From JADKHR01 sp041917295 (GTDB lineage: Bacteria > Elusimicrobiota > Elusimicrobia > FEN-1173): a stretch of 8,015 nt of DNA. Each line of letters begins with the position of its first letter. Position 1 is the stretch's first letter. Below, piece after piece: positions 1 through 6,929 of the stretch. Made by a program: the position numbers and the translations under genes. The stretch covers positions 1 through 8,015 of the forward strand of contig JAYRXX010000072.1 of NCBI GenBank assembly GCA_041917295.1, given 5' to 3'. Under the pieces are notes generated by a model. The model saw nothing but the letters and a program-made list of their open reading frames with translations, was not told the DNA's origin and ran no database searches.

Positions 1-141
1 TGCGGACTGTGCGCCCGGCGCGTGGCCACTCCACACTGCGACCGTGGACGCTGACAGCTTCGGAGCTCGGCACGCCAACCCCCTTGAGGGGCAAGCCGAC
101 GCCCGCCCCGGCCTTCGGCCTTCCTGGTTCTCTTCGCGCGC
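1..141 (+). repeat. Left arm of perfect 141-bp terminal inverted repeat
   Basis: Bases 1-141 are identical to the reverse complement of 7875-8015, with no mismatch. The next base differs (A at 142; the right arm would give G). The arm is very GC-rich and contains small hairpins such as GGCC-TTC-GGCC at 111-121. Open frames cross it on the plus strand (starting near 9 and 44), but they are Pro/Arg/Ala-rich and show no known domain. Because the match length equals a standard assembler k-mer (141) and reaches both contig ends exactly, I read it as the visible part of a longer inverted repeat that stopped assembly, not as a proven transposon end. Confidence 0.97.
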
Positions 142-186
142 AAAAAGGAGAAAGGCCTGGAAAGTCGACCCTAGGGTCAAAAGAAC

Positions 187-250
187 GGCGGGCACTGCCT
201 TGTCCCAAGGCCCAGCACACTTCGCTGTCGCGCCTCGCGCGGTGCCCGCC
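187..250 (+). other. Cloverleaf-like nested inverted repeats (possible structured RNA)
   Basis: An outer stem pairs GGCGGGCAC (187-195) with GTGCCCGCC (242-250), nine perfect pairs. Inside it sit three consecutive hairpins: GCCTTG/CAAGGC (197-202 with 206-211), CAGC/GCTG with a 7-base loop (213-216 with 224-227), and CGCGC/GCGCG (229-233 with 237-241). Together this is a four-way junction of 64 bases. It lacks tRNA hallmarks (no TTCGA T-loop, wrong stem lengths), so it is not called a tRNA. Strand and function are unknown. Confidence 0.4.
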
Positions 251-455
251 TCTTACATGCCGCGGGGAGTCACCGCCCCGCCTGTTTGTCTTGGGTGGGC
301 TTTGTTCTCTCTGATTGCCAAGATTCCGCGCTTCCGATGGGCATCGCAAGCCCCGGCTCCATTGCGCCGTCGTGCACGCCAACAAGCGGCACGCACGCCG
401 CCGCTGCCGGTGCTGGCCAGGACTAAACCGCCCCCCCTCCCCCCGGGACAAACCA

Positions 456-508
456 CCGGGGGGCTGGGGGGCTGCCTGGCTGGTGGCCCCCCAACCCCCC
501 GGGTTTTT
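456..508 (+). terminator. Strong G/C hairpin followed by T5, terminator-like
   Basis: The G-run 458-463 pairs with the C-run 495-500 and the G-run 466-471 with the C-run 487-492. One C/A mismatch separates them, and weaker pairing continues toward the loop near 477-481. The stem is followed by TTTTT at 504-508, the arrangement of a rho-independent terminator on the plus strand. A C-rich tract at 431-447 can pair with the same G-runs, giving a competing upstream hairpin. No plus-strand gene is recognised upstream, so what it would terminate is unclear; a structured RNA beginning left of or within the repeat is one option. Confidence 0.45.
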
Positions 509-561
509 CCACCTCAAACCAAAACCTTTGCGGGCGCACAAACCGCGCCCGCGACATCACG

Positions 562-586
562 AGGGGACTCCCCTGGGGAGTCCCCT
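562..586. repeat. 25-base perfect palindrome (12-bp arms)
   Basis: The left arm AGGGGACTCCCC (562-573) is the exact reverse complement of 575-586, around a single central T at 574. It lies 58 bases past the stop codon of the minus-strand TPR/HEPN-like gene. No T-run follows on either strand, so it is a weak terminator candidate. It could equally be a protein-binding site or part of the structured repeat region. Confidence 0.5.
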
Positions 587-643
587 AGCTTCCGAAGGTC
601 CATAAAGAGTTTGGCATAGCTTGCTTCGGTAAGAATTTTGGTG

Positions 644-1588
644 TTAGCCAGCCGTTGTTGATGCCGATGGCTTCCTCCCAAATTTTAATTGTTGAAGCAA
701 GCTCAACAAGGCAAAATCGAAAACCATCTTTAGGGTTTTGGCGTTGTTCATATTAAAGATGAATTTTCTCCGCCCCGTGGCGTTGGCATGGATCAAGTTC
801 CTGAAATATAGAAGAACGACGCAAAACACATCCAGCGTTGATGCCTCCTTAATAACGCCCACCTCATAACATTTGTCGATCAATGGCCCCAGCGGCATCT
901 CCACTCTGATCTTCCGTCGGCGCAACTGATCCTGCAGAATAGCCTCTAACGCTCCTCCCAGAAGGCCCGCCACGGACCTGGCCGTGGCGTAGGCATGCCC
1001 GCTAAGCGGGTTGGACTCGAGGTCGAAGAAAAGAATGAGCTCGAGCGCCAACCGATAGTTCTCCCAGCAGAACGTTCTCAGGGAATTCCTCTTTATAGCT
1101 CTACGGAAGCTGACCAAGTTATGTGATGGCTGCATGAACGATAATTGTATGGAGCCGTCATAGGCGCCAAACAGACCCTTTACCAGCTTCTCACGGAATT
1201 CTCTATGGGTCGCCCACTCCCTCCAATGCTTCCGCCGCCTCGGGCTCCTAATCCATTTCAGGAAATCAACTAGAAAGCACAGTATGCGATAGGCCGACAT
1301 AGCTTCTGCAGGTGTATTTGCGGGATGGAACTGCCTGTCCTGCTCATACGCCTCCCGAAACGACCTAATTGCCAGGGAGGATTTCCCTTCAAGAAGATGA
1401 AGCGTCCCTAAGCGGAAATAGATGTGGCCCTTGGGCTCGCCAGAGGAGACGACGGGTATCAGTCCCTTCCAAAATAAAATTTGGTCCCTTAAAGTAGGCA
1501 GGCTTTTTGCAATCGTGTCTGCCAGAGCGCATCCGGCCCTATCAAGCTTTGCACCGCGGAACCGCTCTACTTTGGGCTTCAGGTCCAT
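644..1588 (-). CDS. TPR and HEPN/DUF4145-like helical protein, function unknown
   Basis: Encodes 314 aa from the ATG at 1588, chosen because AAGGAGT (1596-1602 on the plus coordinates) sits 7 bases upstream. An in-frame ATG at 1633 would add 15 residues but has no such site. Residues about 53-86 look like a tetratricopeptide repeat (an HIYFRLGTLHLLEGK-type helix pair). Residues about 200-300 resemble the helical HEPN/DUF4145 fold: an ALEAIL helix, a GVIKEAS turn, then RNLIH (263-267) in the place of the HEPN R-x(n)-H motif. HEPN proteins are often RNases or toxin-like effectors, but the Arg-to-His spacing here is short (three residues between them), so catalysis is doubtful. No signal peptide or clear membrane segment; probably cytosolic. 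It is divergent from the LexA-like gene and shares its control region, suggesting co-regulation. I do not recognise a named family. Confidence 0.8.
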   Translation of the reverse strand: MDLKPKVERFRGAKLDRAGCALADTIAKSLPTLRDQILFWKGLIPVVSSGEPKGHIYFRLGTLHLLEGKSSLAIRSFREAYEQDRQFHPANTPAEAMSAYRILCFLVDFLKWIRSPRRRKHWREWATHREFREKLVKGLFGAYDGSIQLSFMQPSHNLVSFRRAIKRNSLRTFCWENYRLALELILFFDLESNPLSGHAYATARSVAGLLGGALEAILQDQLRRRKIRVEMPLGPLIDKCYEVGVIKEASTLDVFCVVLLYFRNLIHANATGRRKFIFNMNNAKTLKMVFDFALLSLLQQLKFGRKPSASTTAG

Positions 1589-1595
1589 ATTAATC

Positions 1596-1602
1596 ACTCC
1601 TT
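1596..1602 (-). promoter_or_regulatory. Ribosome binding site for the TPR/HEPN-like gene
   Basis: The minus strand reads AAGGAGT, 7 bases before the ATG at 1588. This site decides the start in favour of the 314-aa form, giving a leader that contains the shared operator region upstream. Confidence 0.75.
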
Positions 1603-1613
1603 TGATTGGGCGC

Positions 1614-1642
1614 TTGACCAGAATACCATACATTTGTATCGT
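1614..1642 (+). promoter_or_regulatory. Candidate promoter of the LexA-like gene
   Basis: TTGACC (1614-1619, 5 of 6 to TTGACA) and TATCGT (1637-1642, 4 of 6 to TATAAT) are separated by 17 bp. Transcription would start near 1649, leaving only two or three bases before the ATG at 1652. That fits the absence of any Shine-Dalgarno sequence ahead of this gene. The -10 is weak, so this is a proposal. Confidence 0.4.
1625..1642. promoter_or_regulatory. Candidate LexA operator (imperfect palindrome)
   Basis: The sequence ACcATACAttTGTATcGT has two-fold symmetry: seven of nine base pairs match, with ATACA/TGTAT as the core. It lies between the two divergent start codons and overlaps the proposed lexA -10 element. 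A LexA-family repressor bound there could silence its own gene and the TPR/HEPN-like gene. It is not the E. coli CTG-N10-CAG or the Bacillus CGAAC-N4-GTTCG box. LexA operators differ between phyla, and the recognition helix of this protein is also atypical. Confidence 0.45.
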
Positions 1643-1651
1643 TTACCTATA

Positions 1652-2260
1652 ATGGAAGAACTTACTACCAAACAACGGCGGGTTTTGGACTTCATTTCCA
1701 CGCGGATTCAGAAGGACGGCATCCCGCCCACCATACGGGAGATCGGCAAGCATTTCGACGTTGTTCTCCGTGCAGTTCAGGATCACTTGGCCGCTCTGGA
1801 ACGTAAGGGGGTTCTCCGCCGTCTAAAAGACCAAGCGCGAGGGATCATCGTCGTGGGGCAGAGGACCGCAGAAAATGTCGCGCGTCTCCCCATCCTAGGC
1901 AGCGTTCCTGCTGGCATGCCTGTGGAGGCCATCCCCCAATTGGACGACTATTTCTCCGTGGACGAGACCATCGCCAAAAAAGCCAACTTTGCCCTCCGTG
2001 TGAAAGGTGACAGCATGTACCCCGCTCTTTTGGACGGAGACTTGGTCCTTGTGCAGTTCACTCCCACAGCAGAAAATGGGGAAATTGTCGTCGCCTCCGT
2101 TGGTGGTGAAGATGCCACCATCAAAAGGCTGCGCAAGACGGCCCGTGAAGTTTATTTGGAGGCCGTCAATCCAGCTTATTCTCCAATCCACGATGACAGC
2201 ATCGCCGTCATCGGCCGGGTGACCAGCTTGATCCGGCCCTTTTTCAACACCAAGATATGA
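1652..2260 (+). CDS. lexA: LexA-family self-cleaving SOS repressor
   Basis: Encodes 202 aa from the ATG at 1652, the same length as E. coli LexA. A TTG at 1634 would add six residues and is less likely. Residues 1-65 form the LexA winged helix (LTTKQRRVLDFI; PPTIREIG; HLAALERKG). Residues 80-202 form the S24 peptidase domain, with the Ala87-Gly88 cleavage site in VPAGMP, catalytic Ser121 in GDSMYP and Lys158 in TIKRL. In the family, RecA on single-stranded DNA triggers self-cleavage and derepresses target genes. The recognition-helix region (DVVLRAVQDHL) differs from the usual S-x-NA pattern, so its operator may be non-standard. It is followed after 55 bp by the 1255-aa gene in the same direction, with no terminator between, so the two are probably co-transcribed. 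Whether this is the host's only LexA or an element-borne copy cannot be told here. Confidence 0.93.
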   Translation: MEELTTKQRRVLDFISTRIQKDGIPPTIREIGKHFDVVLRAVQDHLAALERKGVLRRLKDQARGIIVVGQRTAENVARLPILGSVPAGMPVEAIPQLDDYFSVDETIAKKANFALRVKGDSMYPALLDGDLVLVQFTPTAENGEIVVASVGGEDATIKRLRKTAREVYLEAVNPAYSPIHDDSIAVIGRVTSLIRPFFNTKI

Positions 2261-2303
2261 AAACCGAAAGGGTTAAAATGCCATTGACCTCAAACACTTC
2301 GTT

Positions 2304-2308
2304 GGAGG
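2304..2308 (+). promoter_or_regulatory. Ribosome binding site of the 1255-aa gene
   Basis: GGAGG lies 7 bases before the ATG at 2316. It supports this start and independent translation within a lexA-led transcript. Confidence 0.7.
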
Positions 2309-2315
2309 CGGGTTC

Positions 2316-5300
2316 ATGTTGATCACAGAAAATCTCCTTGACGATTGGGTTCGGGGCCATGCCGTGGAATTTCAAGGCATCATCCCTGAGTTGGTTGCAA
2401 GGTTGGTGGCCGCTTCATCCCCCCATCCGAAGGAACGACGGTTTCCACTGGGCGATAGTGTCGGGCAGCCCGGCCCTGATGGAATCCTTGACGCCGTCAC
2501 CGGATATGACCCGTTTGTGCCGGAGGGAAAATCCTTATGGGAAATCGGCACCGGCCTGGATGCGGGTGCCAAGGCAACATCCGATTACAATGACCGCACG
2601 ACAGGAGTGCAAGGAGATGTCCGGCGCCAATCCGTATTTATTTTCGTAACACCGCTCTCCGGGAGGCGCGGATGGCCGGCGGACGCGCAAAAGGCTTGGC
2701 TGCTGGATCGTCGCGGTCGTGGGGAATGGCGAGGGGTCAACATCATTGATGGGACGAGACTGGTTGACTGGCTTCAGGCCTTTCCCGCCGTAGAACAGTG
2801 GCTCGCGCGACGAATGGGGATTCCCGCGCAGGGCATCCAGGCGCCGGAACAGAGATGGTCTGAATTAAGGACCATCGGCGATCCGCCGCCGCTGATACCC
2901 CAGGTCTTCCTCGCCAACAGGGAAAAAGCGTGCGAAAAACTGGCGGCCCTGTTTTCAGGCACGACGGTTCAATTGCAGTTGGATTCTCTATTCCCCGACC
3001 AATTGGCAGACTTCCTCTCGGCCTATATTGCCTCAATGGACGAAAGTTCTCGAATGGAGGTCGCCGGGCGATGCCTTATCATCAGCCGCGCGGACGCATG
3101 GGAAGCGATCTGCGCATTGAAGAAACAGCACATCCTCATTGCGGACTTCAATCTGGACCCAAGGCTCCTCCAAAAGGCTCGACAATCCCATCACTCCGTA
3201 ATCTATATAGGGGCACCGGGAGGCGTCCCGCATCCGAATCGAGAAACACTCGCCAACCCCAAATCCCACCAGCTTAGAGATGCTCTGCAAAAGGCTGGCT
3301 ACAGTGAGGAGCGCGCTCGGACACTCGCGCAGAGGACGAACGGAAATCTAAATTCCCTCCTGAAATGCCTCCAAAATCTCTCTCTGATGCCAGAATGGGC
3401 ACAGAACAGTGACGCAGCCGACCTCGCTATCGCCGAAATGTTGGGGGCATGGCGGGACGCGTCCGATGCGGACAAACTTATCGCGGAGAAATTGTCAAAA
3501 AAAGCCTATGGGGAGTGGATCGTGAGGATGCGTGAAGTCGCGCTTCGTCCGGGCACTCCCCTGATCCAGCATGATGGTGTATGGAAGATGGTTATGCGTT
3601 ACGAAGGGTGGTCCTCCTTGGGTCGCTTTTTCTACGATGACCACTTGGATAGGTTCCGGGAGGTGGCGGTAAGTATTCTTACGGAAAAAGATCCCAGGTT
3701 CGATCTTCCACGGGATGAAAGGTACGCGGCCAGCCTGTATGGCAAGGTATTAACCCACTCAGACCTCTTGCGAGACGGGTTGTCGGAGACCCTAGCTCTG
3801 CTCGGCTCCCACCCCCGCGTCTTGACGTCCTGCTCCTTCGGCAAAGCCGAAAGCATTGCCATGTTGACGGTTCGGAGCATCTTTGCCGGGGCGGACTGGG
3901 TACTATGGGCCAGCCTGAACCGACAACTGCCATTGATCGCGGAGGCCGCCCCCGGCGAATTCATGGACTCGGTGGAAAAGGCGTTGGGGACTGATCCATG
4001 CCCATTCTCTACGGTTTTTGCTCAAGAGGACACGGGTATCATGGGAAGCAACTATACAACCGGCTTGCTCTGGGCGTTGGAATCTTTGGCTTGGAACGCG
4101 GAGCAACTGGCCCGAGTGACGGTTATCCTAGGAGAACTAGCGGCCAAAGACCCCGGCGGAAACTGGGCCAACCGTCCGCTGAATTCATTGATCACCATTT
4201 TCCTTCCTTGGTTGCCGCAGACCTGCGCGCCCCTACAGAAACGGAAGTCAGCGATCGAAACCCTGATCAGAGAGCTTCCACAGATAGCATGGAAGCTTTT
4301 GTTGAATTTGTTGCCGGGAGTGCACCAGGTTTCTTCGCACAGCCACAGACCTTCCTGGCGACAAACGATCCCCGAAGACTGGTCAACGACTGTGACTCAG
4401 CGTGAGTATTGGGAGCAAATAACCTCTTATACGGACTTGGCGATTGGTATGGCGAAAGGGGATACATCAAAACTTTCCGAGTTTGTTGGCCACTTGGACG
4501 AAATCCCCCCAGAAAGCCGCAATCAAATCCTAGCGCATCTAGTTTCCGGCACCATCACGTCTCTGCCTCAAGATAAGAGGCATGAAATCTGGAAGGAACT
4601 CACCGATCTTGTTGTAAGACACCGAAAGTTTTCGGATGCCGAATGGGCCATGAAAGCTGAGGAGGTGGACAAGATCGCCGCTGTGGCTGATCAGTTAGTA
4701 CCCGAAGACCCCTCCATCCGCCATCGCAGGCTTTTCAATACCCAAGATTTCGATCTGATCGAGGAAAAAGGAGACTATTCCAGCCAGGCACAGTTGCTTG
4801 AGGAACGCCGTCGAAACGCGATCATGGAAATCCTCGGGGCTGGTGGCCTCCCGGCGGTGATCGGTTTTGCCAAGGTCGTTGAATCGCCGTGGCAGGTAGG
4901 TTTGACTTTCGGAGCCGTCGCTGAGCGGGAAACAGACAAAGACATCCTTCCCGCCCTGTTGGATGGGGAGGACAAGTCCCTAACGCGCTTTTCGGGTGGG
5001 TTTGTCTGGGGTAGATACCGAAGCTTGGGATGGAGGTGGGTGGACGAGGTGAATACGTCTTCGTGGGCACAAACGCAGAAAGGACAATTCCTCGCTTATC
5101 TACCATTTGTACCGGGAACATGGGAACGTGCGTCAAAGATGCTGGGGGAAGACGAATCAGCCTATTGGACTAAAACCAACGTCAATCCATTCGAGACAAA
5201 AGAAGACCTGGGGCGGGCCATTGATAGTTTGGTGAAATATAAGAGGCCAAGACCTGCGATCGGATGCCTCTATCGCATGCACCATGAGAAGATGCCCTTG

Positions 5301-6083
5301 GATAATAAGCAGGTCGTTCGAGTTTTGCTCGCGGCGGTCAATTCACCGGAACCTGCAGGTTCCCTGGATGCTTTCGAGACGACGGACCTCATAAAAGTTT
5401 TGCAAGCGGACATAACCACGGACTCAAATGACCTCTTTAAGGTGGAATGGGCCTACCTCCCTCTCCTTGATCGTCATCGCGGCGCTTCGCCCAAACTTCT
5501 GGAACAACGGCTTGCAGATGACCCCAAATTTTTTTGCCATCTCATTCAGCTGATTTACCGATCGGACAAGAGTGACGCGCCACGTCGGGAACCGACAGAA
5601 CGGGAAAAGGACATAGCGACTGCGGCCTATCGTCTTCTCAGCAATTGGCGAACGCCTCCTGGAAGCCGTGCGGGACCTTTTGATGGAAGTGCTTTAGCCA
5701 ATTGGTTGAGGAAGGTGAAGACCGCTTGTGCCGAGTCAGGCCATCTGCAGGTTGCCATGTCCAGAGTTGGGCATGTTCTTATTCACGCGCCTTCCGATCC
5801 AGACGGCCTGTGGATACACAGGTCGGTTGCGGAAGTACTTAATGCCAAGGAGGCCGATGTAATTCGGGACGGATTCCAGAATGAGTTTTTCAATTCCCGA
5901 GGTGCCCACTGGGTTGATCCCACGGGTAAGGGCGAAAGAGAACTCGCTGCAAAGCATCGGGATAAAGCAGAAAAAGTGGAGATGGCTGGTTTTCACCGTC
6001 TCGCCGCGACTCTTAAAGAATTGGCTGTGACTTATGAGCGCGAGGGAGAACGGATAGCCGCTGCGACTACACATGACGATTGA
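2316..6083 (+). CDS. Giant putative defence protein: nuclease-like N-terminus plus degenerate STAND-like domain
   Basis: Encodes an intact 1255-aa protein. Residues about 10-165 resemble a restriction-endonuclease-like fold: PDG (54-56), LWEIGTG (74-80), a conserved-looking K86...DY...R94 stretch, a VFIFVTP strand (107-113) and a WL...PAV segment (152-159). Asp55 and Glu76 sit where PD-(D/E)xK acids would be, but the usual E-x-K lysine is replaced by Thr79; K86 might substitute. Residues about 185-355 look like an NTPase core of the AAA/STAND type: a strand at TTVQLQL, a Walker-B-like HILIADFNLD (272-281), a VIYIG strand, and a lid-like helix pair with ERARTLAQRTNGNLNSLL. There is no GxxxxGK[ST] Walker A, so ATP binding is doubtful. 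Residues about 400-1255 appear largely helical and may serve as a sensor or scaffold. The layout recalls Avs-type STAND sensors, but homology is not shown. The lexA gene upstream suggests SOS control; the neighbouring restriction-modification genes support a defence role. Biochemical function is unknown. Confidence 0.8.
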   Translation: MLITENLLDDWVRGHAVEFQGIIPELVARLVAASSPHPKERRFPLGDSVGQPGPDGILDAVTGYDPFVPEGKSLWEIGTGLDAGAKATSDYNDRTTGVQGDVRRQSVFIFVTPLSGRRGWPADAQKAWLLDRRGRGEWRGVNIIDGTRLVDWLQAFPAVEQWLARRMGIPAQGIQAPEQRWSELRTIGDPPPLIPQVFLANREKACEKLAALFSGTTVQLQLDSLFPDQLADFLSAYIASMDESSRMEVAGRCLIISRADAWEAICALKKQHILIADFNLDPRLLQKARQSHHSVIYIGAPGGVPHPNRETLANPKSHQLRDALQKAGYSEERARTLAQRTNGNLNSLLKCLQNLSLMPEWAQNSDAADLAIAEMLGAWRDASDADKLIAEKLSKKAYGEWIVRMREVALRPGTPLIQHDGVWKMVMRYEGWSSLGRFFYDDHLDRFREVAVSILTEKDPRFDLPRDERYAASLYGKVLTHSDLLRDGLSETLALLGSHPRVLTSCSFGKAESIAMLTVRSIFAGADWVLWASLNRQLPLIAEAAPGEFMDSVEKALGTDPCPFSTVFAQEDTGIMGSNYTTGLLWALESLAWNAEQLARVTVILGELAAKDPGGNWANRPLNSLITIFLPWLPQTCAPLQKRKSAIETLIRELPQIAWKLLLNLLPGVHQVSSHSHRPSWRQTIPEDWSTTVTQREYWEQITSYTDLAIGMAKGDTSKLSEFVGHLDEIPPESRNQILAHLVSGTITSLPQDKRHEIWKELTDLVVRHRKFSDAEWAMKAEEVDKIAAVADQLVPEDPSIRHRRLFNTQDFDLIEEKGDYSSQAQLLEERRRNAIMEILGAGGLPAVIGFAKVVESPWQVGLTFGAVAERETDKDILPALLDGEDKSLTRFSGGFVWGRYRSLGWRWVDEVNTSSWAQTQKGQFLAYLPFVPGTWERASKMLGEDESAYWTKTNVNPFETKEDLGRAIDSLVKYKRPRPAIGCLYRMHHEKMPLDNKQVVRVLLAAVNSPEPAGSLDAFETTDLIKVLQADITTDSNDLFKVEWAYLPLLDRHRGASPKLLEQRLADDPKFFCHLIQLIYRSDKSDAPRREPTEREKDIATAAYRLLSNWRTPPGSRAGPFDGSALANWLRKVKTACAESGHLQVAMSRVGHVLIHAPSDPDGLWIHRSVAEVLNAKEADVIRDGFQNEFFNSRGAHWVDPTGKGERELAAKHRDKAEKVEMAGFHRLAATLKELAVTYEREGERIAAATTHDD

Positions 6084-6114
6084 AATTAACCTCTTAAGTC
6101 GAGAAGCGGCTGAA

Positions 6115-6143
6115 TAGACAAAAAACCTAAAATGGGATAGAAT
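6115..6143 (+). promoter_or_regulatory. Sigma70-like promoter of the methyltransferase, predicted leaderless
   Basis: TAGACA (6115-6120, 5 of 6 to consensus) and TAGAAT (6138-6143, 5 of 6) are exactly 17 bp apart. The start of transcription would fall at about 6149-6151, on the ATG at 6150. No good Shine-Dalgarno lies upstream of that ATG, which agrees with a leaderless mRNA. The site is in the 66-bp gap after the 1255-aa gene, so the methyltransferase can be expressed independently of lexA. Confidence 0.6.
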
Positions 6144-6149
6144 AAAAAC

Positions 6150-6929
6150 ATGACCACACAGCAGATTTCATTACCTCTTCCGGAACTCATAGCCCGCAAA
6201 AAACGAATTCAGGGCGGGGAGGCAACTTCCGACGTTACCCTTTCTGCCCATGTGGGTGGGAATGCGGACATCTTCCCCCAAATCCTGGCGCTCCATGTTC
6301 CAGAGGGGAGCCAAATAGCAGATGTTACGTATGGGTCTGGAGTTTTCTGGCGGAATGTTAATCGATCAAAATATAAATTTCTTCCCAGTGATATTTCCAC
6401 CGGGACTGACTGTCGTGCTTTGCCTTATGCTAACGATTCACTTGATGCAGTTGTTTTAGACCCTCCCTACATGGAAGGACTTTTTAGACAGAATATCGAT
6501 CACAAGGCAGGTAATGGGACTCACAGCGCTTTCCGAAAATACTATAGCAATGGAGATGAAGTATCCACCGGACCAAAGTGGCATGCAGCAGTTACAGATT
6601 TATATTTCAAATCTGGAATCGAAGCCTTTAGGGTCTTAAAAAATAACGGGATTTTTATTGTGAAATGTCAGGACGAAGTGAGTGCAAACCGACAATGCCT
6701 GACCCACGTTGAAATTATTAATGAATATGAACGTATAGGGTTCTACACCAAGGATTTATTTGTCGTCATTCGCCAGAACAAACCTGGAATCACTAGGTTA
6801 AAGAAGCAGGTCCACGCCCGAAAAAATCACAGCTATTTTCTCGTCTTCGTTAAGATTCCTGAAAAAAGGAATCATTTGACCGTCCGCTCACGGGCCATCT
6901 CTTCCAGCAGACCAAACGGATCCTCATAA
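6150..6929 (+). CDS. Type II DNA methyltransferase (DPPY, N6-adenine or N4-cytosine)
   Basis: Encodes 259 aa. The S-adenosylmethionine-binding motif I is ADVTYGSGVFW (57-67) and the catalytic motif IV is LDPPYMEG (103-110), with Asp104-Pro-Pro-Tyr107. DISTGTD (81-87) may be the acidic motif II, and LKNNGIFIVK (163-172) follows as a core strand. DPPY marks amino-methyltransferases acting on the exocyclic amine of adenine, or less often cytosine. The target sequence cannot be read from this. It protects host DNA from the endonuclease encoded on the opposite strand, whose 3' end it overlaps by 58 bp. The last about 19 residues lie in that overlap and look like an unconserved Ser/Arg tail. The gene is AT-rich in places (18 G/C in 60 bases at 6601-6660), unlike the upstream genes, which suggests horizontal acquisition. 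Confidence 0.9.
   Translation: MTTQQISLPLPELIARKKRIQGGEATSDVTLSAHVGGNADIFPQILALHVPEGSQIADVTYGSGVFWRNVNRSKYKFLPSDISTGTDCRALPYANDSLDAVVLDPPYMEGLFRQNIDHKAGNGTHSAFRKYYSNGDEVSTGPKWHAAVTDLYFKSGIEAFRVLKNNGIFIVKCQDEVSANRQCLTHVEIINEYERIGFYTKDLFVVIRQNKPGITRLKKQVHARKNHSYFLVFVKIPEKRNHLTVRSRAISSSRPNGSS

Larger units (their letters stand above)
142..643. other. GC-rich, hairpin-dense region without a convincing gene
   Basis: About 500 bases with no gene I can support. Open frames run through on both strands (for example 44-619 plus and 253-456 minus), but this is expected where stop codons are rare. Their products are low-complexity Pro/Arg/Gly/Ala-rich and match no family I recognise. What the stretch does hold is dense self-complementarity: GACCCTAGGGTC at 167-178, nested stems at 187-250, GCGGGG/CCCCGC at 262-281, TCTTGG/CCAAGA at 289-323, CGATG-GG-CATCG at 335-346, AGCGGC/GCCGCT at 385-405, the G/C-tract hairpin at 456-502 and a palindrome at 562-586. 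GC is about 77% (46 of 60) at 421-480. It may encode a structured RNA or be a structured genomic repeat. Confidence 0.6.

Noticed and set aside
187..250. tRNA gene
   Set aside because: The cloverleaf has a 9-bp outer stem, a 3-base first loop and no conserved T-loop sequence.
9..619. Overlapping plus-strand open frames at 9-314, 44-619 and 315-605
   Set aside because: They overlap each other in a stop-poor GC-rich stretch, are Pro/Arg/Ala-rich, have no known domain or ribosome site, and cross many hairpins.
1648..1653. Perfect TATAAT as the lexA promoter
   Set aside because: It overlaps the ATG at 1652, so transcription would start inside the gene, and no -35 lies at the right distance.
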